Shown: positions 52,850 to 61,280 of the stretch, one piece after another
Layout: every line of letters starts with the position of its first letter
How positions within the stretch are numbered: the stretch's first letter is position 1
Assembly: GCF_035918095.1 (NCBI RefSeq)
Contig: NZ_CP109137.1
Span: 248,001 to 312,000 of the forward strand
Source: Streptomyces sp. NBC_01750
GTDB taxonomy: Bacteria; Actinomycetota; Actinomycetes; Streptomycetales; Streptomycetaceae
Direction: 5' to 3'
DNA length: 64,000 nt
Translations under genes and position numbers: made by a program
The notes under the pieces: generated by a model
Seen by the model: the letters and a program-made list of their open reading frames with translations, nothing else
Told to the model about the DNA's origin: nothing
Databases searched by the model: none

Positions 52850-53749
52850 TCACGCCCCGGGGGCCATCGCGGCGAACTGTCGGCCCGCGAACGCGAGTTT
52901 GTCCGGGTTTACGACAACCCGCGTCCGGGCGATGACGCTGTCGCGCAGTTCGAAGGAGGCGACGGCGATGAGCTGCTCCGTCGCGTGCGCCACCAGCGCC
53001 GGCGCCCCGTTGACCTCGGCGACCGTGAGGTCCAAGCCGCCCGCGAACCGCTGCGCGCCGCTCACCAGGAACCGCACAACCGTCTCCCGGCCGACGAGAG
53101 GGCGCCGGGCCGCGGTTACCTTGCCGCCGCCGTCGCTCCACCAGGTGACGTCCTTGGCGAGCAGCTCCTCCAGTCCGGCCAGATCGCCCTCGCGAGCTGC
53201 CATGACGAAGGACTCGACGAGCTCGTGCTGCCGCTCCGCTGCCGGTGTGAAGCGAGTCTCGGGCGTCGCCACCCGCTGGACCGCCCTGCGGTACAGCTGG
53301 CGGCAGTTGGCCTCGCTCAGGTTGAGCACTCCGGCGATGTCCCGATGGCCGTAGTCGAACGCCTCGCGCAGGACGTAGACCGCACGCTCCGTCGGCGTGA
53401 GCCGCTCCAGCAGCACCAGCAACGCCGTCGACACGGCGTCGCGCTGCTCGGCGGACTCCAAGGGGCCGAGCGAACCGTCCTGCGTGAAGACCGGTTCCGG
53501 CAGCCACGGCCCCACGTACGCCTCGCGCTGCACACGGGCCGAGGTGAGCCGGTTGAGGCAGAGGTTGGTGACGACCCTGGCGAGCCAGGCACCCGGATGC
53601 TCGATCGCCTGACGGTCGGCGCCGCTCCAGCGCAGATACGCGTCCTGCACCACGTCCTCCGCCTCCTCGGCGGAGCCGAGCAACCGGTAGGCCAGGCCGA
53701 ACATCCTGGGGCGGTGGGCAGTGAATTCCTCGGCGGTCCCTGACGTCAC
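52850..53749 (-). CDS. ECF41-type sigma factor with SnoaL-like extension
   Basis: About 299 residues. Sigma region 2 (RMFGLAYRLLGSAEEAEDVV, QDAYLRW) and region 4 (LTPTERAVYVLREAFDYGHR, IAGVLNLSEANCRQLYRRA) are followed by a SnoaL-like C-terminal domain (VMAAREGDLAGLEELLAKDV). The extension carries the regulatory DGGGK and NPDKLAF motifs that characterise ECF41, where this domain controls sigma activity in place of an anti-sigma protein. The GTG at 53749 is preferred over the ATG at 53779 for lack of a ribosome site before the latter. It probably drives the downstream NmrA gene. Confidence 0.85.
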   Translation of the reverse strand: MTSGTAEEFTAHRPRMFGLAYRLLGSAEEAEDVVQDAYLRWSGADRQAIEHPGAWLARVVTNLCLNRLTSARVQREAYVGPWLPEPVFTQDGSLGPLESAEQRDAVSTALLVLLERLTPTERAVYVLREAFDYGHRDIAGVLNLSEANCRQLYRRAVQRVATPETRFTPAAERQHELVESFVMAAREGDLAGLEELLAKDVTWWSDGGGKVTAARRPLVGRETVVRFLVSGAQRFAGGLDLTVAEVNGAPALVAHATEQLIAVASFELRDSVIARTRVVVNPDKLAFAGRQFAAMAPGA

Positions 53750-54157
53750 CTGCCCACCCTGCCAGAAGCGCGAAGGCATCCAGCAACAGACAGTTGACCC
53801 GGGTGGGACGTCGGCCGTTCGCCGAGCGGCGCTGCCACCGCTGTCCTTCGAACGACCGAGGGCAGGCCGAGACCAAGTCGAGGAATTCCCTCGCGTGCTC
53901 GATGCGCTTCACGGTCGGGGCGAACCGGACTGGTGCGCTCGAAGCGCTCCCGGGCCTGCCGACCTCGTTCGACCTGCGCGCCATTGACCTGGTGGCGGGC
54001 GGTGTCGTCGGACATCGCATGGAAGGCCAGTCCGGGCGGTGCAGTGTCTCCGTGCGGACTTTGCCCGCCACGTCGTCTTCGTGGGCGCCGCTGCTGCTAG
54101 TGGCTCGGCTCGGATGGTTGACCAGGTAATAGACCCGCCGGACGAAGTGGCCTCCGG
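53750..54157. other. No recognisable gene
   Basis: Open frames cross this stretch on both strands but show no family similarity. It contains a 24-bp sequence (54075-54098) that recurs exactly at 58172-58195. Confidence 0.4.
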
Positions 54158-54537
54158 ATGTGCCTCATTCCGACCGGCCACTTCAAGGGCGAGGAGTACA
54201 TCACGGGTCCCGGCGGCGTCCAGGTCAAGCGGGCAGCGCGGGTGAGCGTCAACGCCGCGCCGGAGCCGGTGACGAAGGAGAAGGCGATCACGGTGACCGG
54301 CAGCCTCATCCGCGCGGACCGGGTGAAGCAGGTTACGGCAGCCAGTACGTCAAGCTCCAGTTCCGCAAGGCAGGCAGTACGGCGTACACCAGCGTCAAAC
54401 GGTGAAGGCGAGCACCACCGGTGCCCTCAAGACCACCGTTACGGCGTCCGTGGACGGCACCTGGCGTTGGGCATTCGGCGGCACGTCCACCACCGGCACT
54501 GCCGTGTCCGGCGGCGACTACGTCGACGTGAGCTGAC
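54158..54537 (+). pseudogene. Secreted calcium-binding-type protein remnant
   Basis: Three frames hold parts of one protein: KEKAITVTGSLIRADRVKQ, then YGSQYVKLQFRKAGSTAYTS, then VKASTTGALKTTVTASVDGT and WRWAFGGTSTTGTAVSGGDY before the stop. The repeated beta-strand pattern is that of the C-terminal repeats of secreted streptomycete proteins of unknown role. At least two frameshifts and no start remain. Confidence 0.5.
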
Positions 54538-54545
54538 CAGTGCCC

Positions 54546-54579
54546 GGGCCGCCGGCACGGGCGGGCCGCCGGCACGGGC
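54546..54579. repeat. Tandem 17-bp duplication
   Basis: GGGCCGCCGGCACGGGC occurs twice head to tail. Each unit can fold on itself, so the block may terminate transcription after the remnant gene. Confidence 0.6.
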
Positions 54580-54703
54580 TCGAGGGCAACGGAGGGCCCG
54601 GCGGCCAGCACGGCCGACTCCCCTCCCGGCCGTGTTCATTCCTGCCCACGAACATCCATCCACCACTATGGACGGAAACATCTGATTTGCCTGGAGGCCT
54701 TGC

Positions 54704-55156
54704 ATGCACCGTAATGGTTTTCCTGCCCCGGATTCCGGGCTCCTCCTCACTCACTTTCTGACGGTGGCCGACGTCGCCCGATCTCGCGCCTTCTACACCG
54801 ACGTTCTCGGCGGTGAGATGGTGCTCGAGGAGAACCCCTGCACCATCAAGCTCGCCAACGGATGGATCATCATGAACCCGGGCGGCGGCCCCACCCCGGA
54901 CAAGCCAGACGTCTCCCTCCGCCCGCCCACCGACCCGAGCACGGTCAGCAGCTTCCTCAACCTCCGCGTCGCCGACATCGAGGCATGTCACCGAGAGTGG
55001 AGTGCGAAGGGCGCCGAATTCCTCACGCCACCCATCGATCGCAAGGCCGAGCTGCGGTGCTACTTGCGCGACCCGGACGGCTATCTCATCGAAGTCGGGC
55101 AGGCCACCGGCATGCTGCACGACGTCTACGCCGACCCGCCCGTCGGTACGAGGTAG
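54704..55156 (+). CDS. VOC-family protein (glyoxalase/bleomycin-resistance fold)
   Basis: A 150-residue protein with two beta-alpha-beta-beta-beta units: LLTHFLTVADVARSRAFYTD and FLNLRVADIEACHREWSAKG open each half, and LRCYLRDPDGYLIEVGQ closes the second with the metal-ligand glutamate. The histidine in THFLTV is a first-shell ligand candidate. Members isomerise, dioxygenate or bind small molecules; the specific task is open. No partner genes are adjacent. Confidence 0.85.
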   Translation: MHRNGFPAPDSGLLLTHFLTVADVARSRAFYTDVLGGEMVLEENPCTIKLANGWIIMNPGGGPTPDKPDVSLRPPTDPSTVSSFLNLRVADIEACHREWSAKGAEFLTPPIDRKAELRCYLRDPDGYLIEVGQATGMLHDVYADPPVGTR

Positions 55157-55244
55157 ATCCTTGGCCGGGTAATCGACGTGCTGCTCGTCGGCCAGCAGAC
55201 CGTGTTCACGACATGATCTTGGAGCGCTGGACCCAAAATGGAGC

Positions 55245-55889
55245 GGCGGACGCTCGCATACGATCAGTGACCAGGTGCGCGAGCACATCTGCCTGATCGC
55301 CCGGACCTCCCCCGCCGACTGGAAGATCACCGCGTCTCCGCCTGAAGCCTGAGCAAGCTCGCCGAGCACCTGATCCAGCAGAAGGTGACCCCGGCCATCA
55401 GCCGGGAGACCCTCCGCAAGGGCAAGGCATGGGGGCCGGTGAAGCGTCCGCGCAGGCTGGGGCCATGTACCACCGCTACAACGGCGTGCTGCACATGCTC
55501 GCTTCCCTCGATCTGACCACCGGCAAGCTGTACTACCGCATCCGCCCCCGCAAGCGCTGGTGCGAGTTCCTCAACCTCCTCAAAGCCCTGCGATCCCGCT
55601 GGCCCGAGGAGAAGCTGTATTGGTGGTGGACAACTTCTCCCCGCACAAGCACGCCAAGGTCCGTGCCTGGGCGGCCGACCACCAGGTCGATCTGGTCTTC
55701 CTTCCGACCTACGGTTCCTGGCTGCACTGGATCGAGACCGAATTCGCGGCCCTGCGCTACTTCGCACTCAACGGCACCAACCACCGCAGCCACGACGAGC
55801 AGAACGCCGCGAGCGCCGGCTACATCCGCTCGCGCAACGCCGCGCCGAGCGCATCCGCAAGCAACAGCGACCGAAGCGACCTTGGATAG
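55245..55889 (+). pseudogene. IS630-family transposase, frameshifted
   Basis: EHICLIARTSPADWKITA, then MYHRYNGVLHMLASLDLTTG and KLYYRIRPRKRWCEFLNLLK, then in another frame VLVVDNFSPHKHAKVRAW with a catalytic aspartate and FLPTYGSWLHWIETEFAALR with the final acidic residues match IS630 transposases. At least two frame changes and loss of the N terminus make it inactive. Confidence 0.7.
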
Positions 55890-56083
55890 CGCACGCTTGC
55901 CCCCTCGGACGGGGGAAGTCGCAATCTTGGGTTGGGTCGCTTCAGTCGCTTCGGTCGCTGGGTCGGCTGCACCGGCCCCATCGGCCCTGGCCGGGGCGTG
56001 GCGGTCCGCCGTCGTCCGTGGGCCCGGCTCACCCCGGTCGCCGTCACGCGGACGGCCCGTCAGTGGCGCCCGGTGCCGCTCTG

Positions 56084-57157
56084 TCAGATCGCGACGTCCC
56101 TCTGCCGGGTGCGTCGGATGTGGAGCGCGGATGCGATGACGGCGAGCAGCGAGCCGAGAGCGGCGTACAGCCCGAGGACCCCCAGCGGCTGGGTGAGGGC
56201 GTGGCCGGAGAAGTAGACCGTGTTGCGCACCGCCGTAGTGCCGGCCCCCGGCGGCAGCCAGTCGCCGATCGCCCGCCAGAACGGAGGCAGGAGCGCGGCG
56301 GGGTAGGCACCGCCCGCGCTGGGGTTGCCGAGGACGACGAACAGGACGATAGTCACGCCGATGCCGAGGATGCCCCACAGCACCTGGAAGGCGACGGTGG
56401 TCGCGGCCGCGGCGAAGACGATGAGCGACCCGAGCGCCCACAGAGCAGCGAAGTGACCGGTCAGCGCGCCCAGTACCGGATCGGCGATGATCGCGCCGCC
56501 CAGGCCGGAGAGGACGGCGTACACGGCGAGGGTTCCCAGGCGGATGAGGGTGCGGTGCAGGTTCGCCGGGCGGGCGCCGCTGGCCATGCCGAGGATGGCG
56601 GCGGCCAGGTAGCCGCCGACAATCCAGCCCAGCACCAGGTAGAAGGACGACATGCCCCGGCCGTCGCTGGCGGCCGGCGGCCGGATGTCGCTCACCGTGA
56701 TATGCCGCTTCTGGGCTTGTTCGACACTCTGGGCGATCTGGGCCGCGGTGGAGGAGACCGCGGGGCCGCCCGCTGAGGCGACGAGCAGGGTGTCGGTGGT
56801 GCCCTTGGGGTTGACGATGACGGCCGCGTCGACGGTGCGGTCGAGGATCTGGGCGCGGGCCTGTCCTTCGCTGCCGACCGTGTGGGCCTTGACGGTGTCA
56901 CCCTTCATGGAGTTGAGCTGGTCGACGACCCGGTCGGCCGCCTGGGCGGGCGCGACGACCGCGACCGGTATGCGGTGGGGAGTCGGTGCGTGGAAAGCGC
57001 CGATGTAGGAGAGGACGAACCCCAGCTGGAGGGCGAGCACGCCGACGACGAGCAGCACTCCGCGCATGCTGACGGCGTCGCGCAGTTCGGCCGTGAATCC
57101 GTGCGGCTTGGTGGCTTGCGGCGTTTCGGAAGCGGCGGCGGGAGGTCCGGAGGTCAT
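56084..57157 (-). CDS. DUF3533/YhgE-Pip-like membrane protein
   Basis: A 357-residue protein: one N-terminal helix (GVLLVVGVLALQLGFVLSYI), an extracellular domain of about 130 residues (HRIPVAVVAPAQAADRVVDQ), then five C-terminal helices. This layout is that of DUF3533 (SNG1-like) and YhgE/Pip-type ABC-2-like membrane proteins. With a TetR regulator 192 bp upstream on the same strand it fits a drug- or stress-related export locus. No ATPase gene is next to it. The last residues (HIRRTRQRDVAI) are cytosolic. Confidence 0.75.
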   Translation of the reverse strand: MTSGPPAAASETPQATKPHGFTAELRDAVSMRGVLLVVGVLALQLGFVLSYIGAFHAPTPHRIPVAVVAPAQAADRVVDQLNSMKGDTVKAHTVGSEGQARAQILDRTVDAAVIVNPKGTTDTLLVASAGGPAVSSTAAQIAQSVEQAQKRHITVSDIRPPAASDGRGMSSFYLVLGWIVGGYLAAAILGMASGARPANLHRTLIRLGTLAVYAVLSGLGGAIIADPVLGALTGHFAALWALGSLIVFAAAATTVAFQVLWGILGIGVTIVLFVVLGNPSAGGAYPAALLPPFWRAIGDWLPPGAGTTAVRNTVYFSGHALTQPLGVLGLYAALGSLLAVIASALHIRRTRQRDVAI

Positions 57158-57349
57158 CCTGTGGTGTCCTTAGGGGTTCGGTGTTCTGGGGCTCGTTCGT
57201 TCGGTGGCCGGCGCTCGTGCCTGGTGCCGGGTGTTCGGGCGGAACACGGATGCGGGAACGGGGCGGCGGATCGGTCGGTCCGGTGGCCGACATGACCTCG
57301 GGGACGTCCGCCGCGAGCGGTGCGGTGTCTCGCACTTGGGGGCGTTCGT

Positions 57350-58051
57350 TCACCGCGCCGCGTCGTCGGGTGCGGGTCTCGCGGTGTGCGCGCTGCCGGC
57401 TGTGAGCAGCCCGGTCAGCAACCGCCTGAGCCACGCGCGGGCGCCTTCTGGGTCTTCATCGAGGAGCAGTTGCGCCGTGACGCCTTCGTACGCCGTCATC
57501 ACCGCTCTCGCGGCCCCGTCTGCGTCGCCCAGGACCGGCGGCAGGACCCCTTCCGCGGCCGGCCGGGCCAGCTGGTCCGCGATGGTCTGCCGAAGGCGCG
57601 CCCGGTGCTGCGACAGCGTTTGCGCCACGATCGGGTTCCTGGCCGCGTGGCTCAGGAAATCGGTCTTGACCAGCAGCCAGTCGCGGTCCAGCGGCAGCGC
57701 CTCGGTCACGCGGTCCACGGCGGCGGACACGTCGAGGCCGACGTCGATGGACAGCGCCTCGGCGACCTGATCGGCGATCAGGTCGCCGCGCTGCTGGTAG
57801 AGGGCGAAGAACAGCCCCTCCAGGCTGTCGAAGTTCGAGTAGAAGGCACCCCTGCTGTAGCCGGCGGCCTCACACACCTCTTCGATCGCCACCCCGCGGA
57901 ACCCCTTGGCTGCGAATACCTCGAACGCGGCGTCCAGCAGGTTCGCCCGCGTCCGGACGCGGCGCCTGGTCACGCGCCCGGTCGTGCCTTTCGGGTCAGC
58001 TCCCGCGCCCCGGCGCCGCCGCGCGGCCGTCCCGTTGGCGTCCATGGTCAC
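57350..58051 (-). CDS. TetR-family regulator
   Basis: A 233-residue protein. The DNA-binding domain is complete: TRANLLDAAFEVFAAKGFRG, VAIEEVCEAAGYSRGAFYSN and FDSLEGLFFALYQQ are the TetR helix-turn-helix and its third helix. The ligand domain is family-typical in length. A GTG start at 58051 follows GAGGGATGGGG. Two inverted repeats overlap its likely promoter, so it should repress itself and the DUF3533-type gene downstream. Confidence 0.9.
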   Translation of the reverse strand: MTMDANGTAARRRRGAGADPKGTTGRVTRRRVRTRANLLDAAFEVFAAKGFRGVAIEEVCEAAGYSRGAFYSNFDSLEGLFFALYQQRGDLIADQVAEALSIDVGLDVSAAVDRVTEALPLDRDWLLVKTDFLSHAARNPIVAQTLSQHRARLRQTIADQLARPAAEGVLPPVLGDADGAARAVMTAYEGVTAQLLLDEDPEGARAWLRRLLTGLLTAGSAHTARPAPDDAAR

Positions 58052-58064
58052 GCCCCATCCCTCG

Positions 58065-58100
58065 TTAAATACATGGGTGTATCCGATACATCAATGTATC
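58065..58100 (-). promoter_or_regulatory. TetR promoter with two operator palindromes
   Basis: GATACAT-CA-ATGTATC (58085-58100) is a perfect 16-bp palindrome and ATACA-TGGG-TGTAT (58069-58082) a second one. On the minus strand TTGATG and TATTTA with a 17-bp spacer make a promoter for the TetR gene; the palindromes cover both hexamers, as expected for autorepression. Confidence 0.75.
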
Positions 58101-58105
58101 AAACG

Positions 58106-58438
58106 TGAAGCGGACCCGGCCGAGCAGCCGCTCGCGCTCGTCCCTCCAGCTCGTCGCAGCCGACGGCGGCTGTCTTCGTGGGCGCCGCTGCTGCTGGTCG
58201 AGTGCGATCCGGACGGCGGCGCCCTGCCGAGGCGTTGGAAGGGCGGATCCCGGGCGACCAGGGCCTGCACAAACTTGCCGTGTCCTCACGCGCCCACGAG
58301 CAAGAGCCCTCCAGGCACTTGACGACGGGGCGCGCCCGGCAGGGCGCGCACCTTTGGCGTTGAGACGCGCGTCCTCCGTCGTTCTCACGGGGCCGCGGCC
58401 GGTTGGCGCGCGCGGTCAGGGCGGGCGGGAGCCGGGTG
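58106..58438. other. No recognisable gene
   Basis: Between the TetR promoter and the end of the immunity gene. It includes the second copy of the 24-bp repeat at 58172-58195. No frame has family similarity. Confidence 0.4.
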
Positions 58439-58771
58439 TCATCCGGACGCCAGCCGGTCCCCCTCCGGGGTGTTCGAGAGCCAGCAGACGCCGCCCGCGG
58501 GGATCCAGGCGACGCGGTCGAGTGCTGCGACGACCCGGTGGAGGACGGCGTCGTCGTCACCGGCCCAGGGTTCGAACCCGGTGTCGCCGATTTCTCCAAC
58601 TGCCATCAGGCCGCCCCTCACCACGTCGGCGAGCACCTCGCCGGCCAGGGCTCGGAAGTCGCCGCTCGACGGCTCGGCCGCCTCACGTGCCAGCCCGATC
58701 AGCCGGTCCACCGGTACCCAGTCGTCCAGACCCTCGACGAGGAGCTCACGGACGATGACCTCATTGTCCAT
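58439..58771 (-). CDS. Probable immunity protein for the adjacent toxin
   Basis: A 110-residue acidic protein (VRELLVEGLDDWVPVDRLIG, AAEPSSGDFRALAGEVLADV, DTGFEPWAGDDDAVLHRVVA). Its ATG lies inside the last codons of the toxin gene (11-bp overlap), so the two are coupled. Small acidic proteins in this position are usually cognate immunity proteins. I do not recognise a named immunity family, and the assignment rests on position. Confidence 0.65.
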   Translation of the reverse strand: MDNEVIVRELLVEGLDDWVPVDRLIGLAREAAEPSSGDFRALAGEVLADVVRGGLMAVGEIGDTGFEPWAGDDDAVLHRVVAALDRVAWIPAGGVCWLSNTPEGDRLASG

Positions 58772-60638
58772 CGGGTAGATGCACCTTCATTCCTTTGCCG
58801 GTGACCGGGAAGATGTCAATCGTCTCTCCGCCGGACCGGGACGATGTACGCCACTGGATGACCGTTCCGTCCGCAAGCTTGTAGACGTCCGGGATCTTCG
58901 GCCCTCGGGCAGGCAGCCGCTGTGCACCGGCGGTCCACTTATCGAACGCCCCGCGCATCTCCGCGACGCTCGACATCTCCTTGACGTGTGGCTGCTTCCC
59001 CTTCGCAAGGGCGTCGAAGCCGGACTTCCATACACCGCAGCCGTTCGCGTTGTGCACCAGCAGGGGCGTGTCGCCGGCCAGCACGTAGAAGGTGTGCAGG
59101 TCGGCGACGGTGAGGTTGTGAACCGTCCGGTCCTGGTCGCTCCACGACCTGACCGCGTTGACCTGGACGCGCGTACCCGCGCTGGTGCGTAGCCACGCGC
59201 CCGGCTCCAGCTGCTCCGCCGTGGCCCACGCCTCGAGGTCGTCGACCCAGAAGGGGTGTCCTTCGGTCGCGGTGACCGTGGTAGTGCCCTCGTCGGTACG
59301 TATCGTGACGTCGACGAGGTTCTTCTGGCCCTGGCCGGTGATGTGGGCAGTGACAGGCTCGGCCTGCGTAAGTCCGCTCTCCGGGTCACCGGCGAGCACT
59401 TGGTCGCCCACCTGTACCTGGTCGATGGGCAGGCGTGAGCCGTCTGCCATCATCACCGCGGTTCCGCCGGGAAAGCTGTTACAGGTGACGGCTTCCTCGC
59501 CCTTGCGGGCCTTCCTGACGTCCTCGGCAGTCAGGAGACGGTCGCCGGCCCGCAGCCAGTGCAGGACGGACAGCCCTCCGAGTACTCGTTCCTTGGTGCC
59601 GAGCTTCTGACCGGTCACCACATCTTTGCCGACGATGGCCTCGACAACACCCTTGCCGTCGCCGATTCCCGGCAGCAGGTCCAGCAGCAACGACATCCTG
59701 CGCTGCTGTTCGGCCTCGTCCAGGCCTGAGGAGCCGGCCCCCCAGGTGTCCCCGATGTGAGAGAAGTCGAAGTCGATCCCAGGCATGTCGCGGAGCTTCT
59801 CGGCACCCTTCTTGATGCCGGGTACGTGCTTGTTGGCCTCCTTGACACCCTTGTTGGCCTGGGCGATGCCCTCGTTCATCTCCTTCATGCCCTTGTTGGC
59901 CTTGGAGATGCCCTTGTTGGCCTGGGACAGGCCCCTGTTGACCTCGGCGACGCCCGCGTTCATCTCCTTCAGGCCGCGGTCCATCTGCGCGAAGCCTTCG
60001 TTCATCTGGTCGAAGGCGGCGTTGAGTTCGGCGAGGTCCTTCTCGAAGTCGAAGATCGGCTTCGCGTCCGGGTACTTCGGGGGTGTGTAGTCCGGGAAGT
60101 AGTCCCCCAGCGCCACGGTCAGGAGGGTGAGCGTCAGCAGCGAGCCGCTCTGGTCGCCCAGCAGATCATCCGCCTTGGCCAGGTTGGTACCCAGCTTGTC
60201 GAGGTGGGGCTTGGCGGCCTTGAAGGTCTTGACAGCCTGTTGCAGGAGCTTCAGCTGCTGCGCAGGGTCAGGCGCGGTGGTGGGGTCCACCAGGTCCAGC
60301 GGCTTGAGGGTCTCCAGCGCCTTGAGGTTCTTGTCGAACTCCTTGAAGCTCGCTCCGTGGTCCCTCATGGCGTCCTGGGTGACGAACAGGAACAGACCGA
60401 CACCGGCGCCGAGTTTGACTGCCTTCCCAGCAAACTCCTTGAGGCATCGTGGCCGTTCGAGCAGCGGCAGACGGTCGCAGTTCGCATACTGCGCCACCTT
60501 TAGCGCGATGGCCGCCAAGCGCTCCACGCGGCTTTTCTCCGCGGCCGCGGCCGGGGCGGTGGACGCCATACCGCCGGCGAACAACATGGCCAGTACGACG
60601 ACGAACGTCGCGATTCTTGATCTGAGATTGTGGTGCAT
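58761..60638 (-). CDS. Secreted polymorphic toxin with HINT domain
   Basis: A 625-residue protein: signal peptide (1-33); helical region; a coil with a 7-residue M/A-N-x-G repeat (about 200-272, for example GISKANKGMKEMNEGIAQAN); a pre-toxin segment (about 310-360, LLLDLLPGIGDGKGVVEAIV); a HINT self-cleaving domain from C386 (CNSFPGGTAVMMADGSRLPI) to H529-N530 (DTPLLVHNANG); and a C-terminal toxin of about 90 residues (VYKLADGTVIQWRTSSRSGG then ETIDIF). HINT would release the toxin. The toxin class is not clear; the R, S/T and G-G-x-T residues recall BECR-type RNases. The immunity gene overlaps its end. Confidence 0.85.
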   Translation of the reverse strand: MHHNLRSRIATFVVVLAMLFAGGMASTAPAAAAEKSRVERLAAIALKVAQYANCDRLPLLERPRCLKEFAGKAVKLGAGVGLFLFVTQDAMRDHGASFKEFDKNLKALETLKPLDLVDPTTAPDPAQQLKLLQQAVKTFKAAKPHLDKLGTNLAKADDLLGDQSGSLLTLTLLTVALGDYFPDYTPPKYPDAKPIFDFEKDLAELNAAFDQMNEGFAQMDRGLKEMNAGVAEVNRGLSQANKGISKANKGMKEMNEGIAQANKGVKEANKHVPGIKKGAEKLRDMPGIDFDFSHIGDTWGAGSSGLDEAEQQRRMSLLLDLLPGIGDGKGVVEAIVGKDVVTGQKLGTKERVLGGLSVLHWLRAGDRLLTAEDVRKARKGEEAVTCNSFPGGTAVMMADGSRLPIDQVQVGDQVLAGDPESGLTQAEPVTAHITGQGQKNLVDVTIRTDEGTTTVTATEGHPFWVDDLEAWATAEQLEPGAWLRTSAGTRVQVNAVRSWSDQDRTVHNLTVADLHTFYVLAGDTPLLVHNANGCGVWKSGFDALAKGKQPHVKEMSSVAEMRGAFDKWTAGAQRLPARGPKIPDVYKLADGTVIQWRTSSRSGGETIDIFPVTGKGMKVHLPDGQ

Positions 60639-60683
60639 GCATTCCTCGACCGGCGCTCGTCGATATCTCCCGATGAGCGCCGG
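60639..60683 (-). promoter_or_regulatory. Leader hairpin just before the toxin start
   Basis: CCGGCGCTC and GAGCGCCGG form a perfect 9-bp stem with a 16-base loop at 60650-60683. On the minus strand it ends 11 bases before the toxin ATG and is directly followed by GAGGA, the ribosome site. It may control translation of the toxin or end upstream transcription. Confidence 0.45.
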
Positions 60684-60763
60684 TTCTTGTTCCCCGTGAC
60701 AGTCCGACTGTCTTGTTACTGGCGCGTAGCCAAGTGGTCATGCGCACCATATCTCACGACATG

Positions 60764-61130
60764 TCACCGGGTCGGCGGCCCCTGCCGTTTACGGATGACC
60801 GGAATCCGCCGGGAGACCGCCCCGCAGAGATACGTGCTGGCTCCCGCAGGCCAGTTGCTCACATCCACGGCCAGGACGAGCCGCCCGTTGGCGGCCTTGG
60901 GCTGGGGCAGCGCGGGCCAGAGTCCGCCGCAGCCGCCCCGCGTCGATCCGGCCACGGTTCAGGGCGTCGTACAGTGCGCCGTGCCCACGGCGGTGCTCGG
61001 CCGGCAGCGTCAGATCCACCGGTCCTCACCGGCCCGTCCGCAGACAGCAACGCGTCCGTCAGCTCGAACAGTTCGTCACGCCGGGCAGTCAGACACGCGC
61101 AGACGTCGTCCCGGAAGTGCGACGCCACAG
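60764..61130 (-). pseudogene. Transposase N-terminal remnant (NF041680-like)
   Basis: HFRDDVCACLTARRDELFEL and TDALLSADGPV, then in other frames EHRRGHGALYDALNRGRID and PKAANGRLVLAVDVSNW, follow the N-terminal domain of a streptomycete DDE transposase family, including the first acidic residue (AVDVS). Two frameshifts and no C-terminal half. I saw no other gene to 61280. Confidence 0.55.
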
Positions 61131-61280
61131 CGAACGGCTCCCGCCGGGCGTTGTCGTGCGGCCGACTCATTCCCCCACAGACGAAGCCGTGTTCACGTCC
61201 CCCGGAATCCCGCATGGGTGATCACGTTCGAGGCATCGTTCGGGGTCAGGTGGGAGAATAAGGTGAGACGCCACGGGCGT

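Noticed and set aside
52839-54071. 410-codon minus-strand open frame over the ECF41 gene
   Set aside because: It is an alternative frame of the ECF41 gene; sigma regions 2 and 4 are only in the other frame.
59757-60503. 248-codon plus-strand frame with a regular Leu/Gly repeat
   Set aside because: The repeat is the antisense of the 7-residue N-x-G coil in the toxin gene and not an independent repeat protein.
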